Assembly: GCA_016795385.1 (NCBI GenBank)
Contig: JAEUHI010000086.1
Coordinates: forward strand, 62,001 to 126,000
DNA: 64,000 nucleotides
Source of the DNA: Verrucomicrobiales bacterium
Lineage (GTDB): Bacteria > Verrucomicrobiota > Verrucomicrobiia > Verrucomicrobiales > DEV007
Direction of reading: 5' to 3'
Shown: positions 35,685 to 44,516 of the stretch, in pieces
How positions within the stretch are numbered: the first letter of the stretch is position 1
How the letters are laid out: every line of letters begins with the position of its first letter
Made by a program: the position numbers and the translations under genes
The notes under the pieces: model-generated
Seen by the model: only the letters and a program-made list of their open reading frames with translations
The model's database searches: none
Told to the model about the DNA's origin: nothing

Positions 35685-36674
35685 TCACGTGGTTCTTCTC
35701 TTTGCCACGAACCACTTCGCCACTTCGTCGCCGATCGCCCCCGCGAGAATCACCGCACCGATGACGGCGAATTCAATGTTCTGCGGGATCTCATCGACGA
35801 GGGTGATCATGTTCCGCAAGAGCTGGATCAAGGCCGTGCCGATGATCACCCCGAGGATCGTGCCCGACCCGCCGCGCAGGCTGCAACCGCCGAGCACGGC
35901 CGCCGCGATCGCGAAGAGTTCATAGAAATTCCCAAAGTCGGCCGGCTGCGCCGAGTTCGTATCGAGCACGAAGAGCAAGCCGCCCAGACCCGCGAGGAAC
36001 GAACTGATGACATAGGCGAGGATCGTGATCCCCTTCGTCCTCACTCCCGCGAACCGCGCCGCCTCCTCGTTGTTGCCGAGAGCGAGGAGATGCCGCCCGT
36101 AGACGGTGCGGTTGAGGAAGATCCCTGCCGCCACCGCCACCACCGCGAGGATCAGGCAAGGCACCGGAATGCCGAACTGCGCGGTGACCGGGATCTCCCC
36201 GTTGGCGAGCCAGCGCAGCCCTTTCAACTCGTTCCCGAATCCCGCGGTTTGATCCCCCGTGAATCCGCGCGTGATGCCGCGGTAAAGGAGCAGGCCACAG
36301 AGCGTCACCACGAAGGGTTGGAGACGCCCGTAGGTGACGAGGAAACCATGAAAGAGTCCGATCCCCAGCACCACCGCCAGAACGATGAGCAAACAGACCG
36401 GCACCGGCATCGGCACGGCCTGCTGCGTGACCAGCCACGGAAAGCCCACTCCGACGAGGCACACGACCGACCCGATCGAGAGATCGATGCCGCCCGTGAT
36501 GATGACAAAGGCCACCCCGACGCCGATGATGCCGAACAGCGCCGTCCGTCGCAGCAAGTTCTCCTGGTTGAAGGCGGAGAGGAAACTTTGCCGTCCCGTG
36601 AGGAGATCGCTCATCACCCAGGTGGCGAGGTAGACGACGATGAGGAGGACGAGAATACCGAGGATGCGTTTCAT
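35685..36674 (-). CDS. RbsC-type ABC sugar permease
   Basis: 329 residues from the ATG at 36674. The frame is open far upstream, but that part is the shadow of the divergent oxidoreductase gene. About ten membrane segments. Family signature regions are FVIITGGIDLSIGSVVCLVG, GLLLYRGITRGFTGDQT and YGRHLLALGNNEEAARFAGV. It imports ribose-like sugars, AI-2 or related compounds with a periplasmic binding protein and ATPase. Neither partner lies in the window on this side. Confidence 0.9.
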   Translation of the reverse strand: MKRILGILVLLIVVYLATWVMSDLLTGRQSFLSAFNQENLLRRTALFGIIGVGVAFVIITGGIDLSIGSVVCLVGVGFPWLVTQQAVPMPVPVCLLIVLAVVLGIGLFHGFLVTYGRLQPFVVTLCGLLLYRGITRGFTGDQTAGFGNELKGLRWLANGEIPVTAQFGIPVPCLILAVVAVAAGIFLNRTVYGRHLLALGNNEEAARFAGVRTKGITILAYVISSFLAGLGGLLFVLDTNSAQPADFGNFYELFAIAAAVLGGCSLRGGSGTILGVIIGTALIQLLRNMITLVDEIPQNIEFAVIGAVILAGAIGDEVAKWFVAKRRTT

Positions 36675-36830
36675 GCTGCGATGCGGGCGGTGGGAGCATG
36701 ATCGATCCGACAAGGGGCTGTCAACGCCCAAGGAGGCACCATTTTCGCCCGCGGCGGCGGACGCAGGCACGTCCCGCGGCACCGCGAAGCCGTACTTGGC
36801 CCGGGCCGCGCCGCTTGCGAGGATGAGGGC

Positions 36831-38219
36831 ATGAACGAGCCTCTCCCGTCCCGTCCCACCGCCGGCACTGACAAAACCACGTCGCTCACGAGTCGGCGCG
36901 ATTTCCTCTCCGGCACCGGTAAAGCCGCCGCCGCCTCCGTCCTCGCCGGTGTCACCATCCCGGCCGTGCACGCCGCCGGCAGCGACCAGATCCGCCTCGC
37001 CCTCATCGGCTGTGGCGGCCGTGGCAGCGGGGCCGTCGCCAATGCGATGGATGCCGACGATGGCGTGGCCCTCACCGCGATGGCCGACCTCTACGAAGAC
37101 CGTCTCGAGCGCTCCCGCACCGCGATCGAGGGCAAATACAAGGAACGGGCCGTGGTCGCTCCGGAGAACCGCTTCATCGGTTTCGATGCCTTCAAACGCG
37201 CCATCGATACCCTGCGCCCGAACTCGGGCGACGTCGCCATGCTCACCGGCTATGCCGGCTTCCGCCCGCAGCAACTCGAGTATGCCGTCTCGAAGGGCGT
37301 CAACGTCTTCATGGAAAAATCCTTCGCCGCCGATCCTCCCGGCGTGCGCCGCGTCCTCAAGGCCGCCGAGGAGGCCGAAGCCCGTGGTGTGAAAGTCGCC
37401 GCCGGCGTCATGAGCCGCCACTCCGTGAACCGCGCCGAACTCCTCCGACGCATTGCCGCGGGCGAAATCGGATCCGTCGAGAGCATCAGCGCCTATCGCA
37501 TGGGACCCTCCGGCCCCCTCGGCCCCAAGCCGGCCGACAAGACCGACCTCGAGTGGCAGCTCCGCAATTTCACCAAGTTCTTCTGGGTCTCCGGAGGCCT
37601 CTGGGCCGAGATGGACATCCACCAGATCGACGAACTCGTCTGGATCAAGGGCGAATATCCCGTCTCCGCCCACGGCATCGGCGGACGCGCCTTCAACAAC
37701 ACAGACAAGGGACAGAATCTCGATTCCTACTCCGTCGAATGGACCTTCGCCGATGGCACCAAGGCCTACGACTACGTGCGCTACATCCCGAAATGTCACA
37801 ACGACTTCGCCACCTACATCCACGGATCGGAAAAGGCGGCGCAGTTCTCCGGCAACATCCACGCCGGCACCACGAAGATCTTCAAGGACAAACGCATCGC
37901 CGACGACAACGTGCTCTGGGAGGCACCGAAGGAAGAACTCACCCCGTGGCAGGCGCAGTGGAACGACTTCACCAAGGCGATCCGCGAGAACACTCCCTTC
38001 AACCAGGCCAAGCGCGCCGCCCTCTCGAATCTGACCGCCATCATGGGACGCGCCGCCACGCACATGGGTCGGGTCATCACCTGGGACGAGGCGATGGCCT
38101 CCGAGTTCCAATGGTTCCCCGGCATGGACACGCTGGATTACGACAGCGAGCCGCCTTTCGTCGCCGACGCGAACGGCCAATACCCCGTACCCATCCCGGG
38201 CGAGTGGGTCGAGATTTGA
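36831..38219 (+). CDS. Tat-exported Gfo/Idh/MocA family oxidoreductase
   Basis: 462 residues. The N-terminus has a twin-arginine signal, TSRRDFLSGTGKAAAASVLA, ending near AVHAAGS. The NAD(P)-binding Rossmann start is LALIGCGGRGSGAVANAM, followed by the C-terminal alpha/beta dehydrogenase domain. Such exported sugar-type dehydrogenases with bound cofactor are abundant in Verrucomicrobia and Planctomycetes. The substrate is probably a carbohydrate (inference). Divergent from the RbsC-type permease, 156 bp between starts. Confidence 0.92.
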   Translation: MNEPLPSRPTAGTDKTTSLTSRRDFLSGTGKAAAASVLAGVTIPAVHAAGSDQIRLALIGCGGRGSGAVANAMDADDGVALTAMADLYEDRLERSRTAIEGKYKERAVVAPENRFIGFDAFKRAIDTLRPNSGDVAMLTGYAGFRPQQLEYAVSKGVNVFMEKSFAADPPGVRRVLKAAEEAEARGVKVAAGVMSRHSVNRAELLRRIAAGEIGSVESISAYRMGPSGPLGPKPADKTDLEWQLRNFTKFFWVSGGLWAEMDIHQIDELVWIKGEYPVSAHGIGGRAFNNTDKGQNLDSYSVEWTFADGTKAYDYVRYIPKCHNDFATYIHGSEKAAQFSGNIHAGTTKIFKDKRIADDNVLWEAPKEELTPWQAQWNDFTKAIRENTPFNQAKRAALSNLTAIMGRAATHMGRVITWDEAMASEFQWFPGMDTLDYDSEPPFVADANGQYPVPIPGEWVEI

Positions 38220-38275
38220 GAAGTGGCATGGGCGACGTCTCAAGACTTCGATCGGAGGCAAATCCAAGCCCGAAA

Positions 38276-38545
38276 GAAGAGGCGGCCTACGGAAAACGCA
38301 GAATACGCGGAAGTAAAAAAGACCTTTATCAGAAATCCAAATCATCGACCTCGTTCCGATGTCACTGGGCATCTTCCTTCGTTTTGATCACGGCAGCCCC
38401 TATCCCGGGCCTCCGTAGTTCCGTATTTTCCGTTTATTTTGATGCCTTCCGCATCTATCTCGATCTCTTGTATTTCCGTGTTTTCCGTGTGTTCCGTAGG
38501 CCGCCTCTTCTTCGCTCGATGGTAGGCCGCCTCTTCCTTGGCGCT
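38276..38545. repeat. Dispersed inverted-repeat element, copy A
   Basis: Imperfect 39-bp arms face each other at 38276-38314 (GAAGAGGCGGCCTACGGAAA...) and 38472-38510 (...TCCGTAGGCCGCCTCTTC). The right arm is built from the 9-mer TTTCCGTGT. A further GTAGGCCGCCTCTTCC lies at 38522-38537. Between the arms there is no gene, only another ACGGAA-type fragment. A second, inverted copy lies at 59888-60095 and shares sequence beyond the arm as well. Confidence 0.8.
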
Positions 38546-38564
38546 CAGGTCCCCAGCCCGGTTT

Positions 38565-38591
38565 GATTCGTGGCATTCGTGTGATTCGTGG
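38565..38591. repeat. Tandem 9-bp repeat NATTCGTGN, three units
   Basis: GATTCGTGG, CATTCGTGT and GATTCGTGG follow one another directly, 14 bp before the FkbM start codon. Other intergenic regions in the window hold similar short-period repeats. Function unknown. Confidence 0.85.
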
Positions 38592-38605
38592 TTTAACACG
38601 TCCCC

Positions 38606-39508
38606 ATGAAGCTCCCCCTCACCGCCGTCCGTCCCGCCCTCGTGAACCGGCTCTACCGCGCCGCGTTCCGCTCGGGGCATGGGCGGAAACACGGGGGTAT
38701 CCGGCAAGGTCTCGCGCGTCCGCTCTTCTACCTCGTCGAATCCCTCCGCCTCCCGCGAGAGGCCAAGCTCGAGATCGACCTGCCCGTGCGCGGAGTCGCG
38801 AAAACCCTGCGGCTCAATGCCTACAACCGGCAGTTCAATCCCCTCTACTTCGCCCAATACGCCGACGGTTACGAAGTCACCGTCGCGCGCAGTCTCGACG
38901 CCCTGCTCCCTGACGACGGCGTCATGCTCGACATCGGCAGCAACTGGGGCTACTTCCCTCTCCTCTTCGCTTCGCGCGAGTCGTTCCGCGGGAAAATCCT
39001 CGCTTTCGAGCCCGTGCCCTCGACCTACGCCGATCTGACCGACCTTGTCGCCCAGGCCGGACTCGGCGAATGGATCGAGACCCACCAAGCCGCGATCGGG
39101 AATGCCGACGGCTCCGTCACCATGTCCGTGCCACGCCACAGTGGACTCGCCCGCATCGATCCGAATGGACAAGGTACCAGCGTCCCGCTCCAGCGGCTCG
39201 ACTCCCTCGCCCTCGACCGGCTCGATGTCGTGAAAATCGACGTCGAAGGGCACGAACTCGCCGTTTTCCAAGGCGCCACCGAGACCCTGCGCCGCCTCGG
39301 TCCCGCCCTGGTTTTCGAGAGCGGCGTCGGCGCCAGGCAGAAGGCACAGCCGCCCATCGAGTATCTCGAGAGCATCGGCTATCGCCTTCATCGACCGGAA
39401 ATCGAAGAGGGTCGTCTCGTCTTCCATCCCTTCCGTGCCGCCGACCGCCCCGGCATGCGCAAATATTTCAACATCGTCGCCTGCCCTGCTGATCGGGAAC
39501 CCCCTTGA
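38606..39508 (+). CDS. FkbM family methyltransferase
   Basis: 300 residues. The SAM-binding motif I is MLDIGSNWGYFPLLFA, followed by ILAFEPVPSTYADL and the FkbM block VVKIDVEGHELAVFQGATET. FkbM enzymes O-methylate sugars or polyketides; no biosynthetic cluster surrounds this one, so the substrate is unknown. The first 45 residues are basic and have no obvious signal. It starts just after the 9-bp tandem repeat. Confidence 0.9.
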   Translation: MKLPLTAVRPALVNRLYRAAFRSGHGRKHGGIRQGLARPLFYLVESLRLPREAKLEIDLPVRGVAKTLRLNAYNRQFNPLYFAQYADGYEVTVARSLDALLPDDGVMLDIGSNWGYFPLLFASRESFRGKILAFEPVPSTYADLTDLVAQAGLGEWIETHQAAIGNADGSVTMSVPRHSGLARIDPNGQGTSVPLQRLDSLALDRLDVVKIDVEGHELAVFQGATETLRRLGPALVFESGVGARQKAQPPIEYLESIGYRLHRPEIEEGRLVFHPFRAADRPGMRKYFNIVACPADREPP

Positions 39509-39653
39509 TCCCTTTTCCCGCCCGACCGAAGAGGGTTGAACGCGCCACCCAACCCTCTTCAGTAACAGGTTCCGGGCCCCGGATCCTTTTCTGACAAAGA
39601 ATTCGCTTCTCAATTCTGGGAATTGCGCGATAGTGTCGGCTTTCCCAGCGATC

Positions 39654-40007
39654 ATGCAGAACGACGACACCGTAGAACTCGAAGGCACCATCCACACCGT
39701 CCTTCCCGGCACCATGTTCCGGGTCGAGCTCGACAACGGCCACCTCGTCCTCGCACACATCTCCGGCAAGATGCGCAAGCGCTTCATCCGCCTCGTCGCG
39801 GGAGACCGGGTGAAGATCGAAATGTCGCCCTACGACACGGAGAAGGCCCGCATCGTCTACCGCGTCGATGCCCGCAGCCCCCGTCCGATGAATCCGGGCA
39901 AACGCAGCTCTCCCCGCAGCATGGCGCGCCCCGGCCAGCCGAAGAAGCGTGCCAAGCCGAATCCGACTCCGCGTCGTGGCTCGGGTGGCGGCGGCGGTGG
40001 CAGCTGA
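39654..40007 (+). CDS. infA: Translation initiation factor IF-1 with a long basic, Gly-rich tail
   Basis: 117 residues from the ATG at 39654; an in-frame GTG at 39633 is less likely because IF-1 normally starts just before DDTVELEG. The S1/OB-fold core covers residues 1-70 (MFRVELDNGHLVLAHISGKM, DRVKIEMSPYD, ARIVYR). Standard IF-1 is about 72 residues; here 47 more follow, rich in Arg, Lys, Pro and ending in a Gly run. IF-1 occupies the A site of the 30S subunit during initiation. First gene before the HscB/HscA-like pair (41-bp gap). Confidence 0.92.
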   Translation: MQNDDTVELEGTIHTVLPGTMFRVELDNGHLVLAHISGKMRKRFIRLVAGDRVKIEMSPYDTEKARIVYRVDARSPRPMNPGKRSSPRSMARPGQPKKRAKPNPTPRRGSGGGGGGS

Positions 40008-40048
40008 ACCGGACCGGCCTTCATTGCCGGACGATCCTCCACCGGTGA

Positions 40049-40597
40049 ATGACGAATCCCTTCGCGATCCTCGGACTCCCCGAATCGCTCCTCCTCGATC
40101 CCGCGTCGATCGAGACCGCTTGGCGCGGGCATACCCGCGACGTCACGACGTTGGGCGAAGAGAGTGCATCGGATCAAAACCGAGCCCGCGCCCTCCTCAC
40201 GGATCCTGTGAGCCGTCTCGCCGCCTGGCTCGAGGTGAAAGCACCTGACCTCGCGCCCGACCGCGCCATTGCTCCCGCGTTGATGGATCTCTTCGCGAAG
40301 ATCGGTCCCATCCTCAGCCAGACCGACGCCCTCCTCGCCCGTTATCGCCAGGCCACCACCGCCCTGGCCCGGGCCTTGCTCACGAAAGAGGCCATCACCG
40401 CCCAGCTCGCCGTGCAGGAACTGCTCCAGCAAATCCAGGCGGCCAAAGCCGGCTATCTCGATCGCTTCGCCGATTTCGAGGAAGCGGCGAAACACGGGGA
40501 TTTCACCACCGCCGCCGCCTCGCTCGGGCCGCTCAAGTTTCTCAAGAAGTGGGAGGAGCAATGCCGCGAGAGGCTCCTTGCCCTCATCGCCACCTGA
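40049..40597 (+). CDS. HscB-like co-chaperone lacking the HPD motif
   Basis: 182 residues, close to HscB length (about 171). The N-terminus NPFAILGLPESLLLDPASIE matches the start of HscB J-domains; ARALLTDPVSRLAAWLE fits the J-domain end, and LKFLKKWEEQCRERL fits the C-terminal bundle. Where HscB has HPDKF the sequence reads RGHTRDVTT (residues 26-34), so the Hsp70-stimulating HPD is absent. The Hsp70 gene follows 18 bp downstream, supporting a paired role. Identification rests on pattern and context. Confidence 0.75.
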   Translation: MTNPFAILGLPESLLLDPASIETAWRGHTRDVTTLGEESASDQNRARALLTDPVSRLAAWLEVKAPDLAPDRAIAPALMDLFAKIGPILSQTDALLARYRQATTALARALLTKEAITAQLAVQELLQQIQAAKAGYLDRFADFEEAAKHGDFTTAAASLGPLKFLKKWEEQCRERLLALIAT

Positions 40598-40615
40598 GAC
40601 CACCGTGATCGAATC

Positions 40616-42421
40616 ATGAACGAAGAGCTCATCATCGGGATCGATCTCGGCACGACCCATTCGCTCGTCGGCGTCGTCGATTCGGGTTTCCCCATCGTCC
40701 TCGCGGATGAAAAGGGCGAACGCCTCCTCCCCTCGTGCGTGACCTGGCCGGTCGGACGCGATCCCCTCGTCGGCACCGAGGCGATGCGTGCCCGGGCCCT
40801 TGCTCCCGGACGCACCGTCGCCTCGATCAAGCGATTCATGGGCCGCTCCTTCGCCGACCTTTCCGTCGAGGAACGCGACGAAACTCCCTACCGCCTCGTC
40901 CCCGGGACGCGCGGAGAGATCCTCGTCGCCCTCGATGAAAAGACCCTCGTCTCGCCCGAGGAAGTCTCCGCCCTCATCCTCGCACGGCTCAAGGAAACGG
41001 CGGAGGCCGCCCTCGAAACAAACGTCTCGCGTGCCGTCGTCACCGTGCCGGCTTACTTCAATCATTCGCAGCGCGAGGCGACCCGTCGTGCCGCCGAGCT
41101 CGCCGGACTCACCGTCGAGCGCATTCTCAACGAACCCACCGCCGCCGCTCTCGCCTATGGGCTCGACCGCCTCGGCGAGTCGGCCACCGTCGCCGTTTAC
41201 GATCTCGGTGGTGGCACTTTCGATCTCTCCGTCCTGCAATTGCGCGAAGGGTTCTTCGAAGTGATCGCCACCGCCGGCGACACCCGTCTCGGTGGCGACG
41301 ACCTCGATCTCGCCCTCGCCCGACACCTCGCGGGGGAACTGGATTTGGGTGTTTTGTCAGAATCCGAGGAGGCCACGCTGCGAATGCGCGCACGCGAGGC
41401 GAAGGAAGCCCTCAGCAGCGAGGAGCGCGTCGTCGTCCGCCTCCCCTTCTTCCGTGGCGAGGCCAGCTACGAGGTCGAAGTGACCCGTGAACGATTCGAG
41501 AAACTGGCCCTGCCCCTGATCGAGCGCACCGCACCGATCTGTCGCCGCGCCTTCGCCGAGGCCTCCGGGAAGGGTGCGTCATCGGTCGAGAAACTCATCC
41601 TCGTCGGCGGCAGCACCCGCATCCCGCTCGTGCGGACGAAACTGAAGGAATGGTTCGGACTCGATCCCGACCTCTCCCAGCATCCCGACGAAGCCGTCGC
41701 CCTCGGCGCCGCGATCCAGGCCGGGATGTTGTGTGGTCGTGTCAGGCAGATCCTGCTCGTTGATGTCACTCCCCTCTCCCTCGGCATCGAGACCTTCGGC
41801 GGGCTCATGAATGTGATCATTCCGCGGAATTCCACCATCCCCGTGAAGGCTGGCGAGCTTTTCACGAACGCAGTCGATGGCCAAGCCTCCATGGCCATCC
41901 GCGTGCTGCAAGGCGAGCGCGAACTGGCGAAGGACAACTGGCTCCTCGGCGAGGTGGTCGTGCCCTTCACCCCCGGACCGAAGGGCAGCGCCCGCGTCGG
42001 GGTGCAGTTCGCGATCAACCGCAACGGCATCCTCGAAGTCCTCGCGCGCGACACCGCGACGGGAGAGGACCACGTCCTCGAAATCCGCGACGCCGCCGTC
42101 GATGTCGAGGATGAAGCCGTCGAACGCATGATCAGCGAATCGATCGACTACGCCTTCGACGACATGAACGAGCGCGTCTGGACCGAAGCCAAGTTCAAGA
42201 GCGAAGAGCTCCTTCCCGCCGTGGCCGGAGCACTCGAACTGGTCGGCGACCGTCTCGACGAAGACGAGCGCACCGCGATCGCGAACGCGGCACAGCGGGT
42301 GCGCGAAGTGCTGGAAGCGGAGCCCCACGACGCCGCCGCGTTGAAGAAAGCGAATGCCGCCCTCGATGAGGCGACCCAGACCCTGGCAGCGTTGTTGGTG
42401 GAGGCGGCGTTCGAGGGGTGA
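40616..42421 (+). CDS. Hsp70 family chaperone, HscA-like
   Basis: 601 residues. Hsp70 phosphate motifs: IIGIDLGTTHSLVG at the N-terminus, VAVYDLGGGTFDLSVL, and VEKLILVGGSTRIPLVR. The substrate-binding domain includes LLVDVTPLSLGIETFGG. Shorter than DnaK (about 640) and lacking its acidic, Gly-rich C-tail, so it is closer to HscA. HscA works with HscB on Fe-S scaffold delivery. No isc genes lie here, so the client is open. Operon with infA and the HscB-like gene. Confidence 0.93.
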   Translation: MNEELIIGIDLGTTHSLVGVVDSGFPIVLADEKGERLLPSCVTWPVGRDPLVGTEAMRARALAPGRTVASIKRFMGRSFADLSVEERDETPYRLVPGTRGEILVALDEKTLVSPEEVSALILARLKETAEAALETNVSRAVVTVPAYFNHSQREATRRAAELAGLTVERILNEPTAAALAYGLDRLGESATVAVYDLGGGTFDLSVLQLREGFFEVIATAGDTRLGGDDLDLALARHLAGELDLGVLSESEEATLRMRAREAKEALSSEERVVVRLPFFRGEASYEVEVTRERFEKLALPLIERTAPICRRAFAEASGKGASSVEKLILVGGSTRIPLVRTKLKEWFGLDPDLSQHPDEAVALGAAIQAGMLCGRVRQILLVDVTPLSLGIETFGGLMNVIIPRNSTIPVKAGELFTNAVDGQASMAIRVLQGERELAKDNWLLGEVVVPFTPGPKGSARVGVQFAINRNGILEVLARDTATGEDHVLEIRDAAVDVEDEAVERMISESIDYAFDDMNERVWTEAKFKSEELLPAVAGALELVGDRLDEDERTAIANAAQRVREVLEAEPHDAAALKKANAALDEATQTLAALLVEAAFEG

Positions 42422-42525
42422 AGGGGTAGGCTCCCGTCCCGAAACCGGCCGCAAAAGGCCCTCGATTGCCCTTTGACCCCCCGCCCTTTTCCATCAAAAG
42501 TAAGGCCGGTTTCCCCTGCCCTACC

Positions 42526-43770
42526 GTGACCTGGATTTCCCTCGCTCTCCGCAACCTGCTCCGCAACGCACGTCGTTCGATCACGACGATCGCGGCGGTC
42601 GCGCTGGGCTATGCGGCGGTGAACATCCTCGCGGGTTTCACGGCCTACATGTTCGTCAGCATCGAGGACGCGCACATCTACGAACAGATCAACGGCCACG
42701 CCCAGATCTGGAAGAAGGACGCCCGCGGCTACGGCGGCACGGACCCGGGGGCCTACCTGATCACGAAGGAGGAATTCGAGTCGATCAAGGCCTTCGCCGC
42801 GGAGGACCCGCGCATCGAGTTCGCCGCCGGGATGCTCGAAGTGAAAGGCAACGTCGACTTCAACGGTCTCCCCGGCTTTTTCATCGGTCAGGCGATGGTG
42901 CCGGAGGAGAAGGACGCGATCCATCAGCGCTCCACCGCCCTGCGCAGCGCCGACGGCAGCACCTACGAGGGCAAGCCGATCACGAAAGACACGCCCGACG
43001 GCATCGGCGTGACCACGGGCATGGCGGAGAGCCTCGGCCTGAAAATCGAAGACGCGGTAATCCTGATGTCGGCCTCGATCAGCGGACAGATGAATGCGAT
43101 CGACGCCCGCGTTCTCCAGATTTCCGATACGGCTTCGGAGGCGCTGAACAATCGTTTTGTCTTCATGCCTCTCGCCCTCGCGCAGAGTCTCTACGACACC
43201 GAGGGCGTGAGCTGCGTGCGCGTGCTCCTGAAAAACAACGAGGATACCGACGCGGTCGTAGCCACGCTGCGCGAACGTTTTCCCGAATCGGAGTGGGAGG
43301 TGATCCCCTGGTACGAGGTCTCGAAGCTTTACCTGCGGACCAAACGCATGTTCGACATCATCTTCGGGCTCGTCTTCGCGATCATCGCGACGATCGTGAC
43401 GATGTCGGTGCTCAACACCATCGGCATGGCCGTGGTCGAGCGGACGAAGGAGATCGGCACCTTGCGCGCCCTCGGCTTGAAGCGCCCCGGTGTCGTGCTG
43501 CTTTTCGGAATCGAGAGCGCCCTGCTCGGCATCATCGGTGCCACCACCGGCTTGATCCTGACCCTCGCCTTCGCGCTGCTCGTCGGCGCGGTCGAGCCGA
43601 CCTGGGAACCACCGGTCACCGCCCGCGAGATCGTCTGGGAGATCCGCATCCTCCCCGCGACGCTTCTCGGGACCTTCGTCCTACTCGTCCTTTTCACCTC
43701 GCTCGCCGCGATCGCCCCGGCCCGTCGCGCCGCGAAACAGGGCATTGTCGATTCGCTGGGGCATGTGTAA
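42526..43770 (+). CDS. ABC transporter permease, FtsX/LolE type
   Basis: 414 residues from a GTG at 42526 (VTWISLALRNLLRNARRS); an upstream TTG at 42466 would add non-homologous residues. Four membrane segments: one near the N-terminus and three at the C-terminus, with TKEIGTLRALGLKRPGVVLL as coupling-helix region. It probably works in export or lipoprotein sorting. No ATP-binding subunit gene is adjacent; a LolA-like protein gene follows 13 bp later, so the ATPase must be encoded elsewhere. Confidence 0.88.
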   Translation: MTWISLALRNLLRNARRSITTIAAVALGYAAVNILAGFTAYMFVSIEDAHIYEQINGHAQIWKKDARGYGGTDPGAYLITKEEFESIKAFAAEDPRIEFAAGMLEVKGNVDFNGLPGFFIGQAMVPEEKDAIHQRSTALRSADGSTYEGKPITKDTPDGIGVTTGMAESLGLKIEDAVILMSASISGQMNAIDARVLQISDTASEALNNRFVFMPLALAQSLYDTEGVSCVRVLLKNNEDTDAVVATLRERFPESEWEVIPWYEVSKLYLRTKRMFDIIFGLVFAIIATIVTMSVLNTIGMAVVERTKEIGTLRALGLKRPGVVLLFGIESALLGIIGATTGLILTLAFALLVGAVEPTWEPPVTAREIVWEIRILPATLLGTFVLLVLFTSLAAIAPARRAAKQGIVDSLGHV

Positions 43771-43783
43771 ACTGTGCTTCCCC

Positions 43784-44503
43784 ATGAAAGCCCTCCTCTG
43801 CTCTCTCCTCGTTCTGACCGCCGCCGCGACCGTACGCGCCCAAGACGCCGCCCTCCTCGCCGCCGAACAAGCCCGTGGCATTCTCACCGGTACGGGAGTG
43901 CGCTGGACCGTCAACGTCTCGGGCAACAAGAGCGCCAAATTCGTCGCCACCTCGCAGGGAGGAAAGATTTTCGCCGAAGTCATCGAACCCGCCGACGCGA
44001 CCGGGCGCCGTTATCTCGCCGATTCGGGTGGCGACATGTGGTTCTGGAAGCCGGGCCTGAGCCGCCCCGTCTCGGTCTCGAAACGCCAGCGCCTCTCGGG
44101 CGACGCGGCCATCGGCGACATCGCCTCGACGAGCTACGTCGACGGCTACAAGGTCACCGGGCAGGAGGATGGCGAAGTCAACGGAGAGGCGGCCACGATC
44201 TACACGATGGAGGCGAACTCGCTCGGAGACACCTACGCGAAGATCCGATACTGGGTGACGAAAAACGGCAGCCTCGGCAAGAAGGCCGAATTTTTCGCGA
44301 AGTCGGGCAATCTCGTGCGCTCGTCGACGATGGAATACAACAACCAGGCGAACGGCAAACCCTTCCTCTCGAAGATGGTCGTCACCGATGGCGGAAACAC
44401 GATCACTCTCGCTTTCACGGGCGTGGAGCTCGGAAACTTCCCCGCCAGCCTCTTCACTCGCGAAAATCTCGGCGGCCCCAAGGACACCGGCCCGAAACGC
44501 TGA
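43784..44503 (+). CDS. LolA-like outer membrane lipoprotein-sorting protein
   Basis: 239 residues from the ATG at 43784 with the signal peptide MKALLCSLLVLTAAATVRA. Mature part is beta-rich; GRRYLADSGGDMWFWKPGLS and DGYKVTGQEDGEVNGE fit the LolA-like sorting family often found next to RND or FtsX-like exporters. It would act in the periplasm with the preceding permease (inference). Confidence 0.82.
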   Translation: MKALLCSLLVLTAAATVRAQDAALLAAEQARGILTGTGVRWTVNVSGNKSAKFVATSQGGKIFAEVIEPADATGRRYLADSGGDMWFWKPGLSRPVSVSKRQRLSGDAAIGDIASTSYVDGYKVTGQEDGEVNGEAATIYTMEANSLGDTYAKIRYWVTKNGSLGKKAEFFAKSGNLVRSSTMEYNNQANGKPFLSKMVVTDGGNTITLAFTGVELGNFPASLFTRENLGGPKDTGPKR

Positions 44504-44516
44504 GCCCCTTCCCCAA

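Noticed and set aside
36675..38372. Upstream extension of the RbsC-type permease frame
   Set aside because: Lies antisense to the Gfo/Idh/MocA gene; the permease starts at 36674 with a normal first helix.
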